Shown here: in pieces, positions 8,831 through 17,226 of the stretch
Position numbering within the stretch: the stretch's first letter is position 1
How the letters are laid out: every line of letters begins with the position of its first letter
NCBI GenBank assembly: GCA_937911505.1
Contig: CALEMF010000015.1
Span: 1 to 64,000, forward strand
Direction of reading: 5' to 3'
Length of the DNA stretch: 64,000 nt
Origin: an uncultured Cytophagales bacterium
Lineage (GTDB): Bacteria > Bacteroidota > Bacteroidia > Cytophagales > Thermonemataceae
Translations under genes and position numbers: made by a program
The notes under the pieces: model-generated
The model's input: only the letters and a program-made list of their open reading frames with translations
Told to the model about the DNA's origin: nothing
Database searches by the model: none

Positions 8831-9247
8831 ATGAAACACAGAAAAACCTTCTTAGGAATTGGATGGAAGTTTCCACCCACTTTCGACAAAAATATCAACA
8901 GTGTACAGATGGTTTCAGAGGAGTACGACATTAGAGAAAGCCTCTTTATCATTCTTTCTACCAAGCCAGGAGAACGCGTTATGGATCCAACCTTTGGTTG
9001 TGGGATCCATTTTATGCAGTTTGAGCCTATTAATGTAGCAGGTATCGCTAAAATGCGCCTACTTGTAGAGGAGGCGATCATTCGGTTTGAGCCACGTGTG
9101 GATGTAAATAAAGTGAATGTCAACGTTCGTGGGCAACTAGACGGCATTGTGTGGATAGAGGTAGACTATACCGTAAAAGCTACCAATACAAGAAATAACA
9201 TTGTGTACCCTTACTACCTCATCGAGGGGACAGAAGTAAACCTTTAA
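8831..9247 (+). CDS. eCIS baseplate wedge protein, gp25-like (Afp9)
   Basis: 138 aa with the conserved gp25 core IRESLFIILSTKPGERVMDPTFGCGIHFMQFEP, the loop with the invariant GER.M.P.FG pattern seen in T4 gp25, TssE and Afp9. The C-terminal half gives the beta strands that clamp the sheath start (VNVNVRGQLDGIVWIEVDYTV). Its role is to start sheath assembly on the baseplate. It begins 16 bp after the PAAR gene and is followed by the large Afp11-like wedge gene after 31 bp. Confidence 0.92.
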   Translation: MKHRKTFLGIGWKFPPTFDKNINSVQMVSEEYDIRESLFIILSTKPGERVMDPTFGCGIHFMQFEPINVAGIAKMRLLVEEAIIRFEPRVDVNKVNVNVRGQLDGIVWIEVDYTVKATNTRNNIVYPYYLIEGTEVNL

Positions 9248-9278
9248 TATTACCTAAACCAGATAGGTTGCCATACGC

Positions 9279-12200
9279 ATGGAAGTAAATATCCCTTATC
9301 TTTCAGAGATTAGTAGTACTACCCAAGAAAATAGATATTTTGAAGCACTAAGCGAAGGCTATGTAAGCATCGATGAGAAAACCCTAGAAGATCATCTCAT
9401 CTTCACCTATGGGCTTTCCAAACTGCTCAATTACTATAATCTCAAGAACGAAGTAGAAGGCGACTGGTCTAACTTCCTAGTAGATGAATTGGTCGTACTG
9501 GCCACTATAGCCCACTACGATCCGTTACAAATAGAGAAAAATTTCAATAAGCATAGCTCTAGAGCGCGGTTATTTAAAGGAAAAGAGAAAAAACTTAAGT
9601 ACTTTAAGCGATGTATAGAGGATGTGTACGCCATGGCATTGCTCATCAATACTTGGCTTGGACAGTTGAGAGAAGTTGAGCGATTTGCCAATATTAGTGT
9701 AGAGATTCGCGAGGAAATTAAAGGAGCCATTCAACTACGATTGGGAGAGGGGCTCCAGAACTTCAAAGCTTACGTACGACTTGCTTCACAGAAAAACCAC
9801 TTAGGGAAAGAGGTAGCCCTAGACTTTGAGGATTTCGGTAGCCTTTGGGCTTACGAAGAAACCGAGGTAAGCATGCAAGGAGACTCGCTTGATGAAAAAG
9901 TCGATTTCCTTCTGGAGAAATTGAAAGAAGCTTTTAAAGTATTCTTTGAAACGCTTATTTACTTGAAGAAAAAAGCCCAAAGCTTTCTTAATAGATCGTT
10001 AGAAAACGAAAATCACTACCCAGAAGTAGCCTTATTGATAGCATTTATAAAACTGCTCGAAATTCCTAAAAGTAATATCAATCAGCTATCACAAAAGTAT
10101 TTAGAGTTCTTCTACAAGAATGTACTAAAACAAGAAAATAAGCCAGCCGTACACGATAAAACGTACCTTTCTTTTAAGATAAACGAAGAGAATAGCTTTG
10201 TTTCTATCCCTGAAAATACTGCCTTCATCGCTGGCTATGGCGATAAAGGCGAGAATATTCTATATACGACAGAACAACCCATCACTGTCAACAAGGCGGT
10301 GATCAAACAGCTCAATACCATTTATGTTGATAGTGTAAGCATCAACACACCAAAGGGACGTAAAAATATAGTAAAGAATATTTTATCGAATGAAGTACCC
10401 ATTGATAAAATAGCACCCGTAGAAGGGCAGAACGATAATTTTTCTTTCCCTGCTTTTGGGGAGTCACAAATGTTTAAGAGTGGCCACGAAAAAACAATGG
10501 ATAACGCCAGCATTGGTTTTGCCATTGCCTCGCCTAACTTGTTCCTTCAAGAAGGTAAAAGAGAGATTACTATTAGCTTACAATTTGAACCCGAGAGCTT
10601 TCAGCACTTTACTCAATTACTAGGTTATATAGAAGGTACTACCGAAGAGCACGCAGAAGATATCTTCTCAAAAGCATTCTTAGAAGCTTTTGAAATCCTC
10701 ATTACTTGTACTACAGGCTGGTATAACATTCCTCGGTACGTAGTGAAAAAGGATGACGATGAAAGTACTATCACTTTAAAATTTGATTTAGAGATTGATG
10801 TAGCGCCCGTAATTGCTTTTAATGGTAATTTACACGAAGGGCATTTCCAAACGAAGCATCCAGTAGTGAAGTTTCTACTCAACGGAAACTCCTATATTTA
10901 TCCGTACAGCTTACTAGAAGAATTAGTACTACAGCAAATACTCATTGATGTAGAGGTATCAGAAGTGAAAGACTTGTTTCTTAGTAGCGAAACAGGTACG
11001 CTCTCACAAGATAGCCCCTTTTTCCCCTTTGGTGCTAATCCACACAAAGGTTCTTTTCTACTAGTTGGAAATAATGAAGTATTTCAGAAAAATCTAGATA
11101 AGCTAGAAGTACATATTAAGTGGTTTAATCTACCCATAGATCCTAGTGGTTTTTACGAATACTACGACACCTATAACTTAGACATCGACAACGGCTCTTA
11201 TGAGATTAAGTTGTCGGTACTCGACGAAGGACGTTGGAAACCACTCGATAAAAGCGAACAGCAGGTATTCAAGCTTTTTAGAACTACAGACGACCCAAAA
11301 GCAGAAGAGCCACAAGCGATTGGCGAGTTGAGCGAATGGACGATAATTAGCAACGTAGATATTACTAAAATAAAACTGCCTGCTAACTACAGAGAAGTAA
11401 ACGATGAAATTAGCTATTCCAATGCCGTTCGGCGTGGATTCATACGCTTAGAGCTGGCCAATCCACCCGATGCCTTTGGTCATCAAGTATATCCTGCCAT
11501 TCTTTCGGAAGTTATCACAGAAAACTCTCGCTCAAATATTGTCGACAATGTCAGAACAAAGATTGTAAAGAAAGAACCTCGCGAGCAGCCTAATATGCCG
11601 TATACACCTCAAATAGAGAGTATTCATTTAAATTATGCCTCTTCTTCGGCCATCTTACTAAACGACCGATCTAAAAAGGGTGATGGCGATGTACGAGGAA
11701 ATATTTTCCATTTACATGCTTTTGGTACGCAGATGGTATACCCTGATAGTTCGCAACAGCGTACCTATTTACTTCCAGTGATAGATTTTGAGGGTTGTCT
11801 ACTCATTGGTTTAGATAAGCTAGAACTTCCTCAAACCGTTTCTATGCTATTTGAAATGGATGAAGGGTACTCTATCTCCTCCGAAGAGGAGCCTCCTATG
11901 TTGGAGTGGTGTTACCTTAACAACGATCAGTGGATTTTACTAGCTTCCTCAAAAATTTTAAAAGACGAAACAAAGAGCTTCATTAAAACAGGTATTGTAG
12001 AAGTAGACTTACCCAGAAGTTTGTCAAAGAACAATACCATCCTTCCTAACAACCTATACTGGATTCGTATAGCAGCCCTCAAAAATGTATCGCTGGCCTC
12101 TAAGATACTAAGTGCCTGTACACAAGTAGGGGTAGTATCACTCGTTAATGAGAAGGTAAAAAAAGATTACCTAAGTAAACCTTTACCTGCTTTTAGCATT

Positions 12201-13019
12201 AGACGTGCCTACAAAGACTTAAGAGGTATACAGCAGGTAATACAACCGTTGGCCTCTTTCCAAGGTAAGGCACAAGAGAGCGAGCAAGCCTTTTACACAC
12301 GTGTAGGCGAACGCTTAAAACACAAAAATAGAGCGATTACCGCTTGGGACTACGAACGTATTGTACTAGATAAATTTCCTGTGATTCAAAAGATTACCTG
12401 CCTCACTAATATGAGCAGCAAATCGCTGAATGCACCAGGGCATATCTTACTGGTAGTAACGCCTTATGCGGATACTGACAACAATGAGCCTAAAACCAGT
12501 AGTGAGGTTTTATACCAGATTAAATCTTATCTCAATAACTTTATCTCTCCTTTCGTAAGTGTGGAGGTACGTAACCCAGCTTACGAACGTATCAGAATTA
12601 TCTGTAACGTAAAATTTAAGGAAGGATATAGTTATGGCTTTTATATTCAAAAACTAAACGAAGAAATTAACAATTACCTAGCGGGTGGCTTACTGCTAGG
12701 AAAGAAAACTGTAGAGCTAGGAGGGAAAGTCAACATCTCCGATATCCTTAGCTTTATTCGTACACTTCCTTACATCGATTTCATTACGAAGTTTTCCATG
12801 ATCCAAATTGCGCAAGATTTACGCGGAAAATACGTTTTGTTAGATACAGCAAGAGAAGGTGACGAAAAGATGTTTTTACAAGCTACCAAGCCTTGGTCGG
12901 TATTAATCCCTTCTACAGAACATCAAATTCATATCATTGGTGAGAGAAGTGATATCAAGTCCTCTCAGGCAGGTATCGACGATCTAGAGCTTGGTACTGA
13001 CTTTATTATTGGGGAATAA
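9279..13019 (+). CDS. Large eCIS baseplate wedge protein, Afp11-like (gp6/J family)
   Basis: 1246 aa, the largest gene in the window. The C-terminal third contains the baseplate-J pattern FYTRVGERLKHKNRAITAWDYERIVLDKFPVIQKI...GHILLVVTP...LNNFISPFVSVEVRNPAYERIRIICNVKFKEG, the part conserved with T4 gp6 and Afp11. The N-terminal 250 residues are helical and lack an obvious named domain; the middle contains beta-rich segments (SFKINEENSFVSIPENTAFIAG). Role: forms the wedge ring round the hub. It is longer than I expect for the family. The next gene starts 13 bp after its stop if the internal ATG at 13033 is used. Confidence 0.88.
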   Translation: MEVNIPYLSEISSTTQENRYFEALSEGYVSIDEKTLEDHLIFTYGLSKLLNYYNLKNEVEGDWSNFLVDELVVLATIAHYDPLQIEKNFNKHSSRARLFKGKEKKLKYFKRCIEDVYAMALLINTWLGQLREVERFANISVEIREEIKGAIQLRLGEGLQNFKAYVRLASQKNHLGKEVALDFEDFGSLWAYEETEVSMQGDSLDEKVDFLLEKLKEAFKVFFETLIYLKKKAQSFLNRSLENENHYPEVALLIAFIKLLEIPKSNINQLSQKYLEFFYKNVLKQENKPAVHDKTYLSFKINEENSFVSIPENTAFIAGYGDKGENILYTTEQPITVNKAVIKQLNTIYVDSVSINTPKGRKNIVKNILSNEVPIDKIAPVEGQNDNFSFPAFGESQMFKSGHEKTMDNASIGFAIASPNLFLQEGKREITISLQFEPESFQHFTQLLGYIEGTTEEHAEDIFSKAFLEAFEILITCTTGWYNIPRYVVKKDDDESTITLKFDLEIDVAPVIAFNGNLHEGHFQTKHPVVKFLLNGNSYIYPYSLLEELVLQQILIDVEVSEVKDLFLSSETGTLSQDSPFFPFGANPHKGSFLLVGNNEVFQKNLDKLEVHIKWFNLPIDPSGFYEYYDTYNLDIDNGSYEIKLSVLDEGRWKPLDKSEQQVFKLFRTTDDPKAEEPQAIGELSEWTIISNVDITKIKLPANYREVNDEISYSNAVRRGFIRLELANPPDAFGHQVYPAILSEVITENSRSNIVDNVRTKIVKKEPREQPNMPYTPQIESIHLNYASSSAILLNDRSKKGDGDVRGNIFHLHAFGTQMVYPDSSQQRTYLLPVIDFEGCLLIGLDKLELPQTVSMLFEMDEGYSISSEEEPPMLEWCYLNNDQWILLASSKILKDETKSFIKTGIVEVDLPRSLSKNNTILPNNLYWIRIAALKNVSLASKILSACTQVGVVSLVNEKVKKDYLSKPLPAFSIRRAYKDLRGIQQVIQPLASFQGKAQESEQAFYTRVGERLKHKNRAITAWDYERIVLDKFPVIQKITCLTNMSSKSLNAPGHILLVVTPYADTDNNEPKTSSEVLYQIKSYLNNFISPFVSVEVRNPAYERIRIICNVKFKEGYSYGFYIQKLNEEINNYLAGGLLLGKKTVELGGKVNISDILSFIRTLPYIDFITKFSMIQIAQDLRGKYVLLDTAREGDEKMFLQATKPWSVLIPSTEHQIHIIGERSDIKSSQAGIDDLELGTDFIIGE

Positions 13020-13032
13020 ACTAGTTGAACTA

Positions 13033-13794
13033 ATGTCAATACAAAATAGAGATTCATTAAAAAACTACTTTAGGAAGGGACAGATTCCTTCAGAAAGACA
13101 CTTTAAAGACCTTATCGATTCAATGATCAATAAGGTAGATGATGGGATGTCTAAAACCTTGGACGATGGTTTGGTGCTCTCTCCCATAGGCTCTTCTAAA
13201 AAACTAATCAGCTTTTATAAGAGCATAGAGGACAAAAATCCTGCTTGGAGCTTCCAGATAGATAGTGGAGATGCCTCCCTAGATATTAACAACCATTTGG
13301 GCGATGCCATTATGTCTTTTAAAAGCGATGGGAAGATAGGAATTAGTACCCGACAACCTCGCTATGAGCTAGACGTAAACGGTACCTTTGCCACCAAGAA
13401 TAGAATGGGTACTTTTCATCAAGGGAAAATCTTCGCAGATGGTAAATGGCATCCTGTTTTAGAAGGACTGAATGGTTGCTATGGTTTAGAAGTGGTAGCA
13501 GGCATTGGTAAAAAGAAAACAGGTAAGTACGCACTTATTCATGCTTTTGCTTTCAGTACCTTTGGAAAATCAAAGAATAAAATCAAAGTAAACCAAGCCT
13601 ATTATGGCGTACGATGTAACAAAATAGAACTCCGCTGGACAGGTAGCACTTATAACTACAACTTGGAAATGCGTACAAGATGTAGCTATGGAGGAAACTA
13701 CTTCGTTAAATATCACATCACTAACCTGTGGCTAGACCACTTTATGGATAATAGCTTAGACGACGAAGGAGACAGTGTTTTACCAAATCAATAA
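13033..13794 (+). CDS. eCIS-associated fibre/adhesin-like protein
   Basis: The start at ATG 13033 gives MSIQNRDSLKNYFRKGQIPSERHFKDLIDSM, the natural N-terminus; the frame is open further upstream but only inside the 3' end of the previous gene. The family layout is a helical N-terminus with LIDS.INK.DDG, a fibre-type segment GKIGISTRQPRYELDVNGTF like the motif that precedes tail-fibre tips, then ADGKWHPVLEGLNGCYGLEVVAG and a beta-rich C-terminus. I recognise this layout from other Bacteroidota injection loci but not a named experimental function. Inference: it decorates the particle or binds a target or envelope structure. 253 aa; no signal peptide, as expected for an intracellularly assembled particle. 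Confidence 0.65.
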   Translation: MSIQNRDSLKNYFRKGQIPSERHFKDLIDSMINKVDDGMSKTLDDGLVLSPIGSSKKLISFYKSIEDKNPAWSFQIDSGDASLDINNHLGDAIMSFKSDGKIGISTRQPRYELDVNGTFATKNRMGTFHQGKIFADGKWHPVLEGLNGCYGLEVVAGIGKKKTGKYALIHAFAFSTFGKSKNKIKVNQAYYGVRCNKIELRWTGSTYNYNLEMRTRCSYGGNYFVKYHITNLWLDHFMDNSLDDEGDSVLPNQ

Positions 13795-13809
13795 ATAAGT
13801 GTTAGATTA

Positions 13810-16800
13810 ATGGGGAAGAACTTTAGGCTATTCTTAAGGCGGTTTAATAAAACGGTTCGTATGTTTCTCTATTGGGGTGTACTAATGGGGCTAGCCCTCA
13901 TGCTTCTCAATATCGTAGTCACTACCCTCTTTATAGAATACTATAATATCCAAACCATTTACCTCATATTTATAATGACTGCTGTAATGGCAGTGATAGG
14001 AGGAACCCTTTACAATTACGCTCAACTCTACTTTTCTTACAAGAAAGTGGCGTTTCTATCAGCATTAATATTGGTAATAGGCATCGCTACCATTTTTGTA
14101 GAATACTCATTCGATGAGTTTCAGTTCTGGCTATATCCATTAGCGCTGGCCATTAATATCTTTAGTTATATTATTTTTCAAGGAGTTTTTGAAAGAGTCT
14201 TTAACGTAAAAGATACAAGAGGTGGTGCGACAAGAGTATCATTAGGATTCACTTTAGCAGGTATTATTGCTGTATTACTAATCTTGAACACGGCAAACGC
14301 CGCTTGGTTTAATCTATCACTTACCCTATTGGTAGCATTAGTCCTAGGCTTTCTAGCACTTATTCCACTTTCACTTATTATCAATAGAATTTCTTTTACT
14401 CACGCCAATTTATTAAATGCGCAAGAAATAAGAGCGAGTAACAACTGGTTGAAGCTGGCTAATAACCGTTACTTTCGTCTGATTACCTATTTGACTACCA
14501 CCTCAATCATTGTTTCGGTAATCACTGATTTCTTCTTTCTTAGAGCAGCTTTTCAAAGATACAGTAGTGATCTTACGGGCCTTAGCGACATCATTTCATT
14601 CCTTTGCATTGCTATAGGTTTTACAGTGGCTTTCTCTTTTATTATTAAGAACTTCCTGCTAAGGTTTCTTATTCAACGATTTGGCATACAAATTACACTG
14701 TATGTACCTCCCATCATACTAGGTACTTTTTTAATCATTTTATTGGTAATCACCATTATGTATGGGAGCCAAGTAAGCGCGCAAAATACCTATTTATTCT
14801 TTGTAGTAAGCGTGATCTGTAAGATTGTAAAAGATACAATGACAGATGCAATCGACCAGAATGTCATCAAGTACTATCTTTTTCCCATTCCTAGTGAACT
14901 ACGCTTTGACACACAAACGAAGCTTGATACCACACTAAAAGGAGTAGCACTTGCATTAGGTGCTGGTATTGTTTATCTCTACTATTGGCTGCCGCCACTT
15001 ACGGAAACATTGATAGCCATTGCCTTTTGCGGAGCCATCATTGTGATGGTAAATAACTTGCATAAACGCTATAGACAGATTATTAAAGAAACGCTTGATA
15101 GCAACCAACAACAACAAGAAGCAAAGATAAGCAGTAAAAAAACAGATAGCCGTAATCTCGCTGCTTACTTGGCAGAGCAAGTAGTACGCGTACCAGATAA
15201 ACAAGTGGCCATTTACTTAAATATTCTCTCTATTATTAATCCTGTATTGTTTAGAAGTGCCGTACAACATTTGATTACAGCTAAGAGTAATCGTACTCAA
15301 AAAATTGCCCTTCAACAAGCAAGTGAGTGGTGTATTTTGGAAGTAACACCACCTATAGAAGAGCAAATGCAATTAAAATACTTTGCTGTATTGGACAATG
15401 CTGAGCTGATGACAAAAACATATAGCCGGCTCAAGGATGCGGAGCGTCGTCTGGAGAAAATCAAATATGTAGAGCAACTTACCTATTCCAAACTCGATAG
15501 TGAACGCCTATACGGTGCTTTTTTAAGTGCTTACACTGAAGAGTTTACTAAAGTAAAACTGCTCAATAAGCTCTTTAGAGATCCCAACTACCAAGTACGC
15601 TACCACTCTTTAGTATCTTCAGCAGGTTGTGAAGGCTTTGACCTACACAATAATATGATAGAGAAACTAGATACAGCCCTGTATAGCAATGCCGCTTTTG
15701 CAGCCATCGTAGCGACGGGAGAGCCAATTTTCCCTTCCTTAGAATCAGCTTTTTACCTTACAGGGCAGAAAGAAAACATTCAGCTACGTATTATTCAAGC
15801 CTACGAGCATATTGCCAGCCAAGAAGCCATTCGCCTATTAATTAAAAAAGTAAATCACCCTAACTTAAACGTGAGCGCACGTGCGCTAGAAGCGGTAGGG
15901 AGGTGTGGCTACCAAGTAAATGGAGACAGAAAAATACTGATTAATCAAGAGATAGAAGACGTATGTGAAACCATCACTTGGAATATGGCCATCCATTTAG
16001 ATTTAGAAGGCTTTAAAGTAAGTGAGCTATTACTCAGAGCGGTCGTTTCGGAAGTAGATGAAAACATGAACTATCTCTATCGTTTACTCTCTCTTATTTT
16101 CGATCCTACTTCAATCGATCTTGTAAAGCGCAACATCAATAGTAAAAATGATGAGCAAGCTTCTTTTGCATTAGAGTTATTAGATGTAGTAATTCCTGAT
16201 ACAATGAAGCCTATGCTACTACCCATCTTGACGCCTTACTCTTATGAAGAGAAGGTAGAAATTATGCAAGATGTGTTTCCTACCGATAAGATGGAGAAAG
16301 AGGCGATTCTACTAAGCTTGATTCAAAGAGACTTTAAACAAGTAAATGTCTGGACCAAAGCTTGCGCCTTAGAAGAACTCTCAAAAAACATAAAAGAAGC
16401 GCATATAGAAATACTCATGGCCAATATCATTCACCCAGCTAATATTATTAGCGAGCTGGCCTACAAAATTATGCTGATTAACTTCTCAGAGCATTTGGGT
16501 GAGCATTTACCTCGTTTTAATCAACCTAGGTTTAGGCATTTGCGTGACTTAACGGAGAAACTCAGAAGGACGCAGTTTAGAGATACTTATACACGTTTTG
16601 AGATTGCTAAGTTTATGTCGCAAATACCTATCTTTGAGAAAATCTCTGGTTTACAAGTGGCCACCATTGCGCAGTTAGTAGAAGTGATAGAAGCCACCGA
16701 AGGAGAAGTGATAGGCGAGTATGAATATAGACGTGAACTAGACTATTGGATTATTTATGAAGGAGAAGTAGCACTGAAGGCCTCTAAGCAAAATACCATT

Positions 16801-17004
16801 ACCTACCAACAGGGTGCATTTATTCATAGTTTTGAAGCAACACATCTAGGCAAGGAGCATCTTCAACTGCAAAGCCATACGGAGTTGATTGCTTTTAAAA
16901 TTAAAAGAGAAGTTTTCAACGAATTATTGTGTGTAAATGAGAAGATTACGCTTTATTTGATCAATAATATCGATTTACTCATCAATCAAAATGTGCCTGC
17001 CTAA
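13810..17004 (+). CDS. Polytopic membrane protein: nucleotide-transporter-like, HEAT repeats, cNMP-binding-like domain
   Basis: 1064 aa in three parts. Residues about 15-420 hold some ten to twelve hydrophobic segments (for example MFLYWGVLMGLALMLLNIVV, FLSALILVIGIATIFV) resembling the ATP/ADP-translocase (NTT/Npt) and MFS folds. Residues about 430-940 are helical repeats of HEAT type (IRLLIKKVNHPNLNVSARALEAVG). The C-terminus (about 945-1060; IPIFEKISGLQVATIAQLVEV, YWIIYEGEVAL, GAFIHSF) looks like a cyclic-nucleotide-binding domain without the usual phosphate-cassette Arg. It starts 15 bp after the fibre gene and shares the TAATG junction with the next gene, so it belongs to the injection operon. 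Inference: membrane anchor or sensor for the particle. Transport activity is uncertain. Confidence 0.7.
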   Translation: MGKNFRLFLRRFNKTVRMFLYWGVLMGLALMLLNIVVTTLFIEYYNIQTIYLIFIMTAVMAVIGGTLYNYAQLYFSYKKVAFLSALILVIGIATIFVEYSFDEFQFWLYPLALAINIFSYIIFQGVFERVFNVKDTRGGATRVSLGFTLAGIIAVLLILNTANAAWFNLSLTLLVALVLGFLALIPLSLIINRISFTHANLLNAQEIRASNNWLKLANNRYFRLITYLTTTSIIVSVITDFFFLRAAFQRYSSDLTGLSDIISFLCIAIGFTVAFSFIIKNFLLRFLIQRFGIQITLYVPPIILGTFLIILLVITIMYGSQVSAQNTYLFFVVSVICKIVKDTMTDAIDQNVIKYYLFPIPSELRFDTQTKLDTTLKGVALALGAGIVYLYYWLPPLTETLIAIAFCGAIIVMVNNLHKRYRQIIKETLDSNQQQQEAKISSKKTDSRNLAAYLAEQVVRVPDKQVAIYLNILSIINPVLFRSAVQHLITAKSNRTQKIALQQASEWCILEVTPPIEEQMQLKYFAVLDNAELMTKTYSRLKDAERRLEKIKYVEQLTYSKLDSERLYGAFLSAYTEEFTKVKLLNKLFRDPNYQVRYHSLVSSAGCEGFDLHNNMIEKLDTALYSNAAFAAIVATGEPIFPSLESAFYLTGQKENIQLRIIQAYEHIASQEAIRLLIKKVNHPNLNVSARALEAVGRCGYQVNGDRKILINQEIEDVCETITWNMAIHLDLEGFKVSELLLRAVVSEVDENMNYLYRLLSLIFDPTSIDLVKRNINSKNDEQASFALELLDVVIPDTMKPMLLPILTPYSYEEKVEIMQDVFPTDKMEKEAILLSLIQRDFKQVNVWTKACALEELSKNIKEAHIEILMANIIHPANIISELAYKIMLINFSEHLGEHLPRFNQPRFRHLRDLTEKLRRTQFRDTYTRFEIAKFMSQIPIFEKISGLQVATIAQLVEVIEATEGEVIGEYEYRRELDYWIIYEGEVALKASKQNTITYQQGAFIHSFEATHLGKEHLQLQSHTELIAFKIKREVFNELLCVNEKITLYLINNIDLLINQNVPA

Positions 17005-17201
17005 TGGAAGAGTCAACAGTAAAGCTAGAGATCACCTTAAAAGAAGCCAACATCATATTCAAAGCCTTGGGTAAACTCCCTTTTAATGAAGTGTACGAGT
17101 TGATCGGCAAACTGAACAATCAAGCCAATACACAATTGCGTCAACGCAACGAGAAAGATATTAATGAGGGGGGGAATTATACAGATGAATCGAACATTTA
17201 A
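17004..17201 (+). CDS. 65-aa helical protein of the eCIS operon
   Basis: Start codon overlaps the stop of the membrane protein (TAATG), the tightest coupling in the operon. The conserved-looking core is LKEANIIFKALGKLPFNEVYELIGKLNNQ, two helices joined by a LPF turn, a pattern I recognise from short proteins in phages and injection loci without a known activity. The C-terminal 18 residues are polar and probably disordered. No signal peptide or membrane segment. Inference: a small chaperone or adaptor for the membrane protein or the Afp12-like protein. It is followed 25 bp later by the Afp12-like gene. Confidence 0.6.
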   Translation: MEESTVKLEITLKEANIIFKALGKLPFNEVYELIGKLNNQANTQLRQRNEKDINEGGNYTDESNI

Positions 17202-17226
17202 ACTAGTTAAATTTTAGCAAAGCTAC

